Source of the DNA: Streptomyces albicerus
Lineage (GTDB): Bacteria; Actinomycetota; Actinomycetes; Streptomycetales; Streptomycetaceae
DNA length: 64,000 nucleotides
Assembly: GCF_008905045.1 (NCBI RefSeq)
Contig: NZ_VWMY01000031.1
Location: forward strand, 75,000 to 138,999
Reading direction: 5' to 3'
The position numbers and the translations under genes are program-made. The first letter of the stretch is position 1. Every line of letters begins with the position of its first letter. Below are positions 1 to 7,172 of this stretch, piece after piece. Under the pieces are notes generated by a model. That model did no database searches and was not told the origin of the DNA. It saw only the letters and a program-made list of their open reading frames with translations.

Positions 1-69
1 ATGTGCGACAGCACTGCCGATCGCGCCTCCGGCTCCGTAGATCACCGCAACCTTGTCCTTCAGCATCAT
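1..69 (-). CDS. Short-chain dehydrogenase/reductase, 5' end only
   Basis: This is the first 23 codons of a gene that leaves the window at its left edge. The peptide begins MMLKDKVAVIYGAGGAIG, which has the Rossmann glycine motif (GAGGAIG) expected about 12 residues into an NAD(P)-dependent SDR. A purine-rich AGAAGGGA lies upstream of the start. Either of two adjacent ATG codons (69 or 66) could be used. The gene is divergent from the sigma factor at 314, and the 240 bp between them hold no gene. The substrate cannot be told from this fragment. Confidence 0.7.
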   Translation of the reverse strand, partial: MMLKDKVAVIYGAGGAIGSAVAH

Positions 70-313
70 CTCTCTGGTTCCCTTCTGTGCAGTGGGTGGT
101 CGCACCTGCCCACCTCATGAGTGACGACCGACGGCTGGGACTCGTCTGCGCGGGGCTGGGCTTTCGCCATCAGCCGGCGACCGGATCGTCCGAGCCGTCG
201 ATGATGTAGACACCGCGACGTCGGGAAAGGGGGCACCCATCAGCCGCCCCCTTCGCCCCGCTGCCGGTGTCCATACAGGATGGAAATGCGACACGGCGTG
301 GGAAGAAGGTGAG

Positions 314-1330
314 GTGAGGGTGGTGACAGCCGACCTGATCTCAAGGGCGCGGGCAGGGGACGGTGAGGCGTTCCGGGAGCTGACCGAGCCGTACTGCCGG
401 GAGCTGCAGGTGCACTGCTACCGGATGCTCGGATCCTTCCAGGACGCCGAGGACGCTCTGCAGGACACGTTGCTGGCCGCCTGGCAAGGCATCGGAGGAT
501 TCCAGAGGCGCGCCTCGATCCGCACCTGGCTCTACCGGATCGCCACCACCCGGTGCCTCAACGCGCGCCGCTCGGCAAGCCGACGCCCGGCCAAGGAGTG
601 GTATGTGCCCAATGTTGAACCGCCGGAGCCGACCCGGCTCGGCGAGGTCGTCTGGCTGCAGCCGTTCCCCGACGCCCTCATAGGGGGTGCGATCGGCATG
701 CCGCTCGGCCCGGAGGCCCGCTACGAGCAGACCGAATCCATCTCTCTGGCCTTCGTGACCGCACTGCAGGTCCTGCCGCCTCGCCAGCTCGCCGTCCTCA
801 TCCTGCGCGACGTCCTCGGATTCCCCGCGAACGAGGTGGCCGACATGCTGGACTCGAGCGTCGAGTCGGTCAAAAGCGCCCTCAAACGTGCCCGCGCCGG
901 CCTGCAGCGCCGACCGCCGCCGACCGCCGAGCGCGAACCGGCTCCCGCCTGCGACTCACCCGCCGAGGACGCGCTCGTGGCGAGATTCGTCCGCGCGTGG
1001 GAGTCCGCCGATGTCGACGCGCTGGTAGCCCTTTTGACCGACGACGTATTCATGTCGATGCCGCCGATGCCCTTCGAATACCAGGGCCCAGACATCGTGG
1101 CCCGCTTCTGCGCCAGCATCTTCGGCGCGGGCCGAAGGTTCGACCTCGTGCCGACCCGGGCCAACGGTCAACCGGCGTTCGGAGCCTACCTGCGCGCCCC
1201 TACCGGGGTCCGCCACGGGACCGGCCTCATCGTCCTCACCCTCACCGGCGACCGGATCTGCGCCATGACCCACTTCGAGACCAGCGTGCTCCCATCGTTC
1301 GGGCTGCCGCGATCGCTCCCGAGCCGATAA
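314..1330 (+). CDS. ECF-family RNA polymerase sigma factor with C-terminal SnoaL-like domain (SigG/TIGR02960 type)
   Basis: 338 residues. Sigma region 2 is at about 20-85 (YRMLGSFQDAEDALQDT, then RTWLYRIATTRCLNARR). Region 4 is at about 145-200 (LPPRQLAVLILRDVLGF, with the helix-turn-helix EVADMLDSSVESVKSALKRA). The C-terminal ~120 residues look like an NTF2/SnoaL fold (FVRAWESADVDALVALLTDD). In related ECF groups such tails tune sigma activity in place of a separate anti-sigma factor; that role here is inference. GTG 314 follows GGAAGAAGGTGAG closely; GTG 320 or 323 are alternatives with better ribosome-binding-site spacing. No anti-sigma gene is adjacent. Confidence 0.85.
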   Translation: MRVVTADLISRARAGDGEAFRELTEPYCRELQVHCYRMLGSFQDAEDALQDTLLAAWQGIGGFQRRASIRTWLYRIATTRCLNARRSASRRPAKEWYVPNVEPPEPTRLGEVVWLQPFPDALIGGAIGMPLGPEARYEQTESISLAFVTALQVLPPRQLAVLILRDVLGFPANEVADMLDSSVESVKSALKRARAGLQRRPPPTAEREPAPACDSPAEDALVARFVRAWESADVDALVALLTDDVFMSMPPMPFEYQGPDIVARFCASIFGAGRRFDLVPTRANGQPAFGAYLRAPTGVRHGTGLIVLTLTGDRICAMTHFETSVLPSFGLPRSLPSR

Positions 1331-1384
1331 GCCGGCTTCCGAGCGGTGGATGTGCGCGGCAGCGGAACGGCCCGTGCTGCAGGG

Positions 1385-1546
1385 CAGCACCCGTATCTGC
1401 ACGCATTTCCGAGCGTGGATCATTCCGCGTCCAACTCGGTCTGTCGTAAGGCGGGGTTCGAACTGCTCGGTGCGGTCAAGTTCGAGCATCGGAAAGGCTG
1501 CTGGATCACATCCAATGACTGGCGGGTGGACCTCAGGGGTGTCTGA
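1385..1546 (+). pseudogene. GNAT acetyltransferase C-terminal remnant
   Basis: About 50 residues ending at a TGA read HAFPSVDHSASNSVCRKAGF, then ELLGAVKFEH and a terminal CWITSNDWRVDL. This matches the end of GNAT N-acetyltransferases, where a 'DHxASNxxCRKxGF' acetyl-CoA-binding turn is followed by 'W...NDWR'. No N-terminal GNAT half or start with a ribosome-binding site precedes it; the frame upstream runs into unrelated sequence after the sigma factor. It is best read as the 3' scrap of a lost gene. The family call is from pattern recognition only. Confidence 0.55.
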
Positions 1547-1773
1547 CGTGCAGGTCAGGAGGCTTCTCCGGCGGGCCACTCGGCGGCTCAACGCTGGTGG
1601 CGCACGGTTGGTCGCCTTCGACGACAACTTCTGCTCCGTCCCGCTGTTACTGAGCGCTATAGATGGCGGATGAGAGGTGTAGTTGGCGGGCTGAGCGGTG
1701 TAGCCGACGGAGCAGGGGAGGGTGGGCGCGGGCTTGTCCACTGCTAGTCGTCCGGCCAGGTTGGCGAGGCGCG
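1547..1773. other. Gap with no recognisable gene
   Basis: Lies between the GNAT remnant and the GntR remnant. No convincing coding frame, RNA gene or mobile-element end was seen. An AT-richer patch around 1655-1695 carries a loose repetition of GGTGTAG and TGGCGG words. Together with the broken genes on both sides it looks like recombined or decaying DNA. Confidence 0.4.
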
Positions 1774-1899
1774 TCAGGCTTCCTTCGCGGGGTCGTGGTG
1801 GGCAGAGCGGGTGAGCGCGGCCGCGGTCAGGGTGAGGTGCTGGGTCAGTAGTTCGGCCGCGGCGTCGGCGTGGCGGGCCAGCGCCGCCTCCTCCAGCTC
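1774..1899 (-). pseudogene. GntR-family (FCD domain) regulator C-terminal remnant
   Basis: The minus-strand frame ending at the TGA of 1774 reads LEEAALARHADAAAELLTQH, then LTLTAAALTRS. This is the usual closing helix of FCD-type GntR regulators (a 'H..l..A...rDa.aA..ll..Hl..t' pattern). The frame stays open further upstream, but there it is only the antisense of the DtxR-like gene, so the first ~75% of a GntR gene is missing. The remnant meets the 5' end of the DtxR-like gene near 1895, marking a recombination joint. Confidence 0.45.
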
Positions 1900-2556
1900 C
1901 GCACCCTCCTGGAGCTCGAGGAGGAAGGTGTGGTGCCCATACGCGCCCGCATCGCCGAGCGCCTGAACCAGAGCGGCCCCACCGTCAGCCAGACCGCCGC
2001 CCGCATGGAGCGCGACGGCCTGCTGCACCTCGCCGGCGACCGGCACCTGGAGCTGACGGCGCACGGCCGACGGATCGCCACCCGCGTGATGCGCAAGCAC
2101 CGGCTCGCGGAGTGCCTGCTCGTCGACGTGATCGGGCTGGAGTGGGAGCAGGTCCACGCCGAAGCCTGCCGCTGGGAGCACGTGATGAGCGAAGCCGTCG
2201 AACGCCGCATCCTCAAGCTGCTGCGCCACCCGACGGAATCGCCCTACGGCAACCCGATCCCGGGCCTGGAGGAGCTCGGCGAGAAGCCCACCGCGGATCC
2301 GTTCCCCGACGAGAGCGTGGTCAGCCTCAACGACCTGGAGCGGGGGCCGAACGGCGCAAGCGCGGTCGTGCGGCGCATCGGCGAGCCGATCCAGACCGAC
2401 CCCGAGCTGATGTACACCCTGCGGCACGCCGGGGTGCAGCCCGGCGGGGTCGTGAGCGTGACGTCGTCGCCCGGCGGCGTGAGGGTCGACAGCGGCGGCA
2501 AGGCCGCCGAACTCCCCACGCGGACGGCCGCGCACGTCTTCGTGACCGTGCGTTGA
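1870..2556 (+). CDS. DtxR/IdeR-type metal-dependent repressor with replaced N-terminus (possibly inactive)
   Basis: 228 residues. From residue 10 on it follows the DtxR/IdeR family closely: winged helix (ARIAERLNQSGPTVSQT), dimerisation and metal-binding helices, and a C-terminal SH3-like domain. The ancillary metal ligands appear as His77, Glu81 and His96, and the primary-site ligands as Cys100, Glu103 and His104 (DtxR 79, 83, 98, 102, 105, 106). The first nine residues are foreign, lying on the opposite strand of a GntR remnant. The position equivalent to DtxR Met10, a primary-site ligand, is Leu8. No ribosome-binding site precedes GTG 1870. It may be an untranslated chimera or a repressor with altered metal response. 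A strong palindrome follows the stop. Confidence 0.7.
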   Translation: MAGQRRLLQLRTLLELEEEGVVPIRARIAERLNQSGPTVSQTAARMERDGLLHLAGDRHLELTAHGRRIATRVMRKHRLAECLLVDVIGLEWEQVHAEACRWEHVMSEAVERRILKLLRHPTESPYGNPIPGLEELGEKPTADPFPDESVVSLNDLERGPNGASAVVRRIGEPIQTDPELMYTLRHAGVQPGGVVSVTSSPGGVRVDSGGKAAELPTRTAAHVFVTVR

Positions 2557-2597
2557 GCCCAGCCGGGCGCCGGCCCGTTGCCGTGGCCCGTGCAGGC

Positions 2598-2643
2598 ACG
2601 AGGATGGCCCTCGACCGCGATCGCGGTCGAGGGCCATCCTCGT
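2598..2643. terminator. 46-bp perfect palindrome downstream of the DtxR-like gene
   Basis: Two 23-nt arms form an unbroken inverted repeat centred on CGCGATCGCG, starting ACGAGGATGGCCCTCGACCG and ending with its exact complement. It lies about 40 bp after the DtxR-like stop codon. It could act as a rho-independent-type terminator without a U-tract, as is common in Streptomyces, or as a protein-binding site. It also marks the right edge of the DtxR-bearing block. Confidence 0.7.
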
Positions 2644-2763
2644 TGCGCCAACCCGCACGCCCTCCATGAAGAGTTCGGCGTTGTCGGTGATCTCCTCGTA
2701 CTCGTACTCGTAGTCGGCCACCGACAACTTCGGGGCCCCGAGCACTGTCGTACCAGTCCTCAT
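2644..2763 (-). other. Small acidic ORF of unknown function, 3' end unclear
   Basis: ATG 2763 has a good ribosome-binding site (AGGGGTGA, about 5 nt upstream). The peptide begins MRTGTTVLGAPKLSVADYEY and continues with a Tyr/Glu-rich run (EYEEITDNAELFMEG). After about 40 residues the frame enters the 46-bp palindrome and then stays open across the antisense of the DtxR-like gene, so its natural stop has probably been lost. Its size, acidity and strong start resemble a peptide precursor, but no modifying enzyme is nearby and I do not recognise a family. Confidence 0.35.
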
Positions 2764-2979
2764 GAACTCACCCCTGCAGTAGGCCCGCTCCAGCATTCCC
2801 TGCAGTGCCGGGAGGGATCCCGAAGCCCTCGATCGGTCATGTCCCGCGAAGGGCAACGCCGTTGCACTTCATGGGACGCGATCCCAGAGTCGGACAAGGT
2901 CGGCCACTATGCCTCGTTTCGGGACCCCACACGCTCGCTGAGCCAACGCGCCCTGTCCGCTCCGCCTCGCCGCCTACTC
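2764..2979. other. Gap with no recognisable gene
   Basis: No frame here has convincing composition or an identifiable domain. It separates the small acidic ORF from the aberrant 3' end of the sigma-factor gene at 2980 and may hold degraded remains of that gene's missing C-terminus. Confidence 0.35.
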
Positions 2980-3714
2980 TCACGCGGCGCATCGGACCGG
3001 TCGGTGACCCGGACGAGACGATCGAGGGGCCGGCGACGGCAAGCGGTGCACATGGCCGTCCGGAGCGAGCAGCTGCGTAAGGCCTTCGAGGTCACCGGTG
3101 CCGGCCGCGGCCTGGAACGCCGCGACGAGGCGACGGTGTGACTCAGCGGGAACCGGCCGCTCGCGGCCACTCTTGAGGCGGGCCTGCGCGCGGTGGACCA
3201 GTACCCGTGCGTTCGAGACGCTGATCCGAAGCAACCGCGCAAGATCGGCGTAGGTGTAGTCGAAGCCCTTCCGCAGCACGTAGGCGGCCAGCCCATCCGG
3301 CGTCAGCCTCGCCATGAGCAGGGCCAAGGCCTCCTCGATCGCCACGGCTTGCTCGGCACGCAGCATGGGATCCTGGGCGGCCCGGTCGACGAGTTCGACC
3401 AACCGCAACTCGGTCGGGGTTTCGCGGTGGTGTCGCGCGGACCGGATGACGTTGATCGCCAGACGAGTTGTGGCCGTGGTCAGGAACGCCTCTGGATTTT
3501 CGATCTCCGTGCGGTGGGTGAGTTGCCAGCGCAGCCAAATCTCCTGGACCACGTCTTCGGCTCCCGAGACGTCGCCGAGAACCCGGTAGGCGATACGGAA
3601 CAGTCGTGTCCGCTGAGCCAGGAAGATGTCGAGGGCGAGGTCCAGGTCGTCCTCGGTCGACCGGGCGACCGGGGGTTCGGTCGGTGTCGTCATCTCCAGG
3701 CTGGGCGCGGACAT
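2980..3714 (-). CDS. ECF sigma factor (SigJ-like), C-terminal domain truncated
   Basis: 244 residues from ATG 3714, preceded by AGAGGAG. Region 2 reads RLFRIAYRVLGDVSGAEDVV, then EIWLRWQLTHRTEIENPEAF. Region 4 reads TPDGLAAYVLRKGFDYTYAD, then LARLLRISVSNARVLVHRAQ. SigJ-type factors are normally about 290-310 residues with a C-terminal SnoaL domain. Here that domain starts (LVAAFQAAAGTGDLEGLTQL, then LAPDG) but breaks into a Pro/Arg/Ser-rich tail with no domain character, consistent with a frameshift or recombination near 3050. It lies downstream of the LAL regulator on the same strand. Confidence 0.75.
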   Translation of the reverse strand: MSAPSLEMTTPTEPPVARSTEDDLDLALDIFLAQRTRLFRIAYRVLGDVSGAEDVVQEIWLRWQLTHRTEIENPEAFLTTATTRLAINVIRSARHHRETPTELRLVELVDRAAQDPMLRAEQAVAIEEALALLMARLTPDGLAAYVLRKGFDYTYADLARLLRISVSNARVLVHRAQARLKSGRERPVPAESHRRLVAAFQAAAGTGDLEGLTQLLAPDGHVHRLPSPAPRSSRPGHRPVRCAA

Positions 3715-3826
3715 CGGGGGCTCCTCTGCGTGGACGGCGCCCATCGAGGGCGATGGCTCCACCCTCGGTCCGCGGGACCGCTCACCGCGCCCTGAAAGTC
3801 CGTAGTCGAGGCCGTAGGGACCCCGG

Positions 3827-3874
3827 GGGGTACCGCTCCGGGGACCCCCCGGGGCCCCCGGGGTACCGCTCCGG
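3827..3874. repeat. Direct repeat, two 15-bp copies
   Basis: GGGGTACCGCTCCGG occurs at 3827-3841 and 3860-3874 with a GC-rich spacer. It lies between the LAL regulator's stop and the sigma factor's start. Function unknown; it may be an intergenic repeat or a regulator site. Confidence 0.5.
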
Positions 3875-3877
3875 CTC

Positions 3878-6688
3878 TCAGCCGGATTGCCCCGTGCCCG
3901 CGCCCCTGGTGTCCGTGGCCGGGGCGCTCGCGAGGGCACCCGGCAGCGCGCGACGTGAGTTGATCCCGAGCTTCGCGTACACCTTCCGCAGGTGCCACTC
4001 CACGGTGTGTGGGCTGATGAACAGCTCCGCACCGATCTTCGCGTTCGTCATGCCGTCGGCGGCGAGCGTCGCGATCTGCGACTCCTGGGGGGTGAGGGCG
4101 CTCGCCGGCTTGGTTTCCCGCGCCCGGACGTGCTCGCCGCTGGCGAGCAGCTCGCGGCGGGTTCGCTCGGCGAACGCGTGCGCCCGCATTCCGTCGAACA
4201 TCTCGTGGGCCGTGCGCAGGTGCTCCCGGGCCAGCGAACGGCGGCGGCTGCGGCGCAGCCACTCGCCGTACAGCAGGTGGGTACGTGCCACCTCCACGGC
4301 CACGCCGCCGCGGCCGAACTCCTCGATCGCGATCTGGTACAGACGATCGGCCTCGTCACCGTCGGCGAGGAGAGCTTGGCTGCGAGCGCTGGCCCCACGG
4401 GCCCATCCGGAATCGACGGCACGGGTGAGTTCGACCAGCCGGGCGAGCGAGGCGCGCGCCTGTTCGAGCTCGCCGCACCGGGTCGCGGCCTCTATGTGTT
4501 CGACCAGCGACAGGCCGGTGAAGTTGAACCCGTCGTGCTCGATGCCCGAGCGAGCGGCGACCAGCGCCTCGTCGTAGCGTGCCAGGCCGTTGAACAGCAG
4601 GCTTTGGACGAAGCCCGTGACGCCCAGGAGGGACACCTCGCCACCGTGTGCGGCGCTCGCCTTGGCGTCTTCGATGATGCCGGCCGCAGTGGCCTCGTCG
4701 CCTTGCCACCCGGTCAGGACAAGCGTCGCGTATTTGTGCGGAGCGTGGCCGCTCGCGGCGGCGAGCGCGTCGGCTTCGTCCATCATCCGGGCTGCCTCGG
4801 CGAAGTCGCCGGTGTGGATGTGCACCCCGCCGGCATAGACCAGTGCCGGTGGCAGCGCGCTGAACGCACCGATGTCGCGAGCCAGTCGCACCGCACGAGT
4901 CGCCAGCGCGTCCCACGCGTGCAGGTCCCAGGCGTAGTGGATGAACGCCTCCAGTGCGACCGGGGCCAGGAGAAGCCAACGCATCGTCGCCTCCCGGGTG
5001 CCGAGCTCCTCGTTCACAAGAGGCTCGAGCGCGCGACGCAGTGCCGGGACACCGGTCTCGGAACCGTCTGCGATGAGCGTGGCCACACCGTCCAGGAGCA
5101 GGTCGGCGGCCTTGGAGCCCGAGGGGGGCGCCCCGGACCCGCGGGCCGCGATCGCGGCAGCAAGGGCACCTTTCGGACCGTGGACCGTGCCCGCGAAGAT
5201 GGTCGCGCTGATTGCCTCGAGGTAGGTCTCCCGTGCCAGTGGCGACCCGGCGGCAGCAAACTGTCCGGCGGCATCGAGGAGCAGAGGTGCCGCCTCGTCG
5301 CCGCGGCTGCGGGCGAAGAGGATCCTGGCACGCAGGCGCGCCAGGCGGGCGCGGTCCAAGGGGCTGAGGGGACACAGTTCGGCGAGCGTCGCCAGCTCCG
5401 TGGCGCTGTCGGGCGAGGCGGCCGAGAAATGCGCCTCGGCGGCCGCGAGAGCTCGGCGCCCCCGCAGCCACGGGTCCGGCGTCACCTCGGCCGCGCGCTC
5501 CAGCAACAGGCCCTCGGCGGCCATGCCGCCGCGCTGCCGCGCGCGGCTGGCGGCCTGCTCCAGCCCTGCGGCGACCTCCTCATCCGGCCCATCGGCGGCC
5601 TGCGCGGCATGCCAGGCGCGCCGGTCGGGATCCAGGACCGGGTCCGTGGCCGCGGCCAGCGCCCGGTGCGCCGCTCGGCGTTCTTCGAGGTCGGCCTGGT
5701 GGTAGACCGCCGAGCGGACCAGCGGGTGTCGGAACCGAACGGACTCACCGAACTCGATCAGGCCGGCCGCCTTGGCCGGTGCGGCATCGGGAGTGATCTT
5801 CAGAGTGGCGGCCGCGCGGACCAACAGGCGTGCGTCACCGACCGGTTCCGCCGCGGCGATCAGCAGCAGCGTCCGGGTCGGCGCCGGCAGCGAACCGAGC
5901 CGGCTGGCGAAGTCCCGTTCGAGGCGGCTCGACACCGTCCCTTGGACATTCGGGGAACTCGAGTCCAGGCCGTACGCCAGCTCGGCGGCGCTACGGCCGC
6001 GGGAGAACTCGAGCAGCGCGAGTGGGTTGCCGTGCATCTCGGCCACGAACCGGTCTCGGATCCGTTTCTCCAGCCGCCCGCCGACGGCGGCCTCGAGGAG
6101 CTCTCCGGCCGCAGCGGCGTCAAGACCGCCGATCCGCAGTGCCGGCAGACCGCCGAGTGCGGCCTCCCCCTCGGGGTCGCGTACCGCGAACGCCATCGCG
6201 ACTGCCTCGGCGAGCAGTCGCCGAGCCACGAACTCCAGTGTCTGCAGGGACACCTGGTCCAGCCACTGGGCGTCGTCGACCAGGACGAGCACCGGCCGGG
6301 TCTCCGAGGCCCGGGTGAGCAGAGTCAGCACGGCGAGGCCGACCAGGAAGCGGTCGGGCGGGTCTCCGGCCGACATCCCGAACGCCACGCGGAGGGCATC
6401 GCGCTGGGGTTCCGGCAGCTCTTCGAGCTCGCCCAGGAACGGCGCACACAGCTGGTGCAGGCTCGCGTAGGGCAGCTCCATGTCGGCCTCGATGCCTCGC
6501 GCCCAGGTCACCCTCACCCGTGACGCCTGCGCGGCCACATACTCCAGAAGCACCGACTTCCCGATGCCCGCTTCGCCACGGACCACCAATATTCGGGATC
6601 CGCCTTCACGCAGGCCGACCAGCAGGTCGTCGAGCGCGGCGCACTCGCGATGCCGGCCAACCAGGACAGGAAGCGGGCTGGCGGTCAT
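3878..6688 (-). CDS. LAL-family LuxR transcriptional regulator (AAA ATPase plus C-terminal HTH)
   Basis: 936 residues, the usual size for LAL regulators. A Walker A motif (GEAGIGKS, residues 38-45) and a Walker B-like VLVLVDDAQWLD near residue 135 define the N-terminal ATPase. The middle ~500 residues are Ala/Leu/Glu-rich and helical, consistent with TPR-like ligand sensing. The C-terminal LuxR helix-turn-helix is LTPQESQIATLAADGMTNAK followed by IGAELFISPHTVEWHLRKVY. Such proteins activate secondary-metabolite or sugar genes in response to ATP and a small ligand; the target here is unknown. The ECF sigma gene follows on the same strand about 160 bp downstream. Confidence 0.9.
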   Translation of the reverse strand: MTASPLPVLVGRHRECAALDDLLVGLREGGSRILVVRGEAGIGKSVLLEYVAAQASRVRVTWARGIEADMELPYASLHQLCAPFLGELEELPEPQRDALRVAFGMSAGDPPDRFLVGLAVLTLLTRASETRPVLVLVDDAQWLDQVSLQTLEFVARRLLAEAVAMAFAVRDPEGEAALGGLPALRIGGLDAAAAGELLEAAVGGRLEKRIRDRFVAEMHGNPLALLEFSRGRSAAELAYGLDSSSPNVQGTVSSRLERDFASRLGSLPAPTRTLLLIAAAEPVGDARLLVRAAATLKITPDAAPAKAAGLIEFGESVRFRHPLVRSAVYHQADLEERRAAHRALAAATDPVLDPDRRAWHAAQAADGPDEEVAAGLEQAASRARQRGGMAAEGLLLERAAEVTPDPWLRGRRALAAAEAHFSAASPDSATELATLAELCPLSPLDRARLARLRARILFARSRGDEAAPLLLDAAGQFAAAGSPLARETYLEAISATIFAGTVHGPKGALAAAIAARGSGAPPSGSKAADLLLDGVATLIADGSETGVPALRRALEPLVNEELGTREATMRWLLLAPVALEAFIHYAWDLHAWDALATRAVRLARDIGAFSALPPALVYAGGVHIHTGDFAEAARMMDEADALAAASGHAPHKYATLVLTGWQGDEATAAGIIEDAKASAAHGGEVSLLGVTGFVQSLLFNGLARYDEALVAARSGIEHDGFNFTGLSLVEHIEAATRCGELEQARASLARLVELTRAVDSGWARGASARSQALLADGDEADRLYQIAIEEFGRGGVAVEVARTHLLYGEWLRRSRRRSLAREHLRTAHEMFDGMRAHAFAERTRRELLASGEHVRARETKPASALTPQESQIATLAADGMTNAKIGAELFISPHTVEWHLRKVYAKLGINSRRALPGALASAPATDTRGAGTGQSG

Positions 6689-6909
6689 GCAGCGCGGCTC
6701 CTAGAGGACTCCGGGGACGGCTCCCAGGACGGTTGTCAGGACGACGATCATTGAAACGATACCTGGGACCGCTCCCTCCCTCCTATGAATACTCAAATCC
6801 ACTTGTAGTACTTCGTCGGGTTGGCTGGCTTGGGCGGTGTTCTGATGGGGCTGCAGTTGGTATGTCGCGTCGGCGGGTGGGGCATGTGCCGGTCCACCGG
6901 CACCGCTCG
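6689..6909. other. Gap upstream of the LAL regulator
   Basis: Contains an AT-richer patch around 6745-6825, which likely holds the regulator's promoter. No coding frame was recognised. It runs into a transposase scrap on the right. Confidence 0.35.
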
Positions 6910-7014
6910 GTCAGCGGGCACCAGGGCGCCTATGAGATGCGGGAGATGGTGAACGCGATTCCCTACCAGGGGCGAACCGGCTGCCAGTTGGCAGGAACAA
7001 CCGCCACGAAATAG
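6910..7014 (+). pseudogene. Transposase N-terminal fragment (IS5-like)
   Basis: The frame contains YEMREMVNAIPYQGRTGCQL. This resembles the 'lRevvNAilYlvRTGCQWr' block found near the N-terminus of IS5-family transposases. The match ends after about 25 residues and no further transposase frame, terminal inverted repeat or target duplication was seen. It is a small IS remnant between the LAL regulator and the flavoprotein gene. Confidence 0.45.
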
Positions 7015-7172
7015 GCAGGGAAGCGGTGTTGGACGCCATAAACCGCACAGACAGCCCGACATCTCAACAGCTGTGACGGACTCCACACTGAAAAATGCTC
7101 CGGGACTGTCACAAAAGGCGCCGCTATCCGGTCGACGCTGCCGATCGTCCGTTCGCCGTCACAGGAGGTCCC

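Noticed and set aside
1440..1475. GGGGTTCGAACTGCTC resembling a tRNA T-loop
   Set aside because: No acceptor, D or anticodon stems around it; the GNAT remnant explains the sequence.
956..1741. Long minus-strand frame opposite the first sigma factor
   Set aside because: Antisense of the sigma gene with Arg/His/Gly-rich composition and no domain; typical high-GC shadow.
1774..2856. 360-codon minus-strand frame across the DtxR-like gene
   Set aside because: It is open only because of GC bias opposite the repressor. Just its two ends (GntR tail and small acidic ORF) look coding.
3992..6523. 843-codon plus-strand frame opposite the LAL regulator
   Set aside because: Arg/Gly/Gln-rich shadow of a gene with clear ATPase and LuxR motifs.
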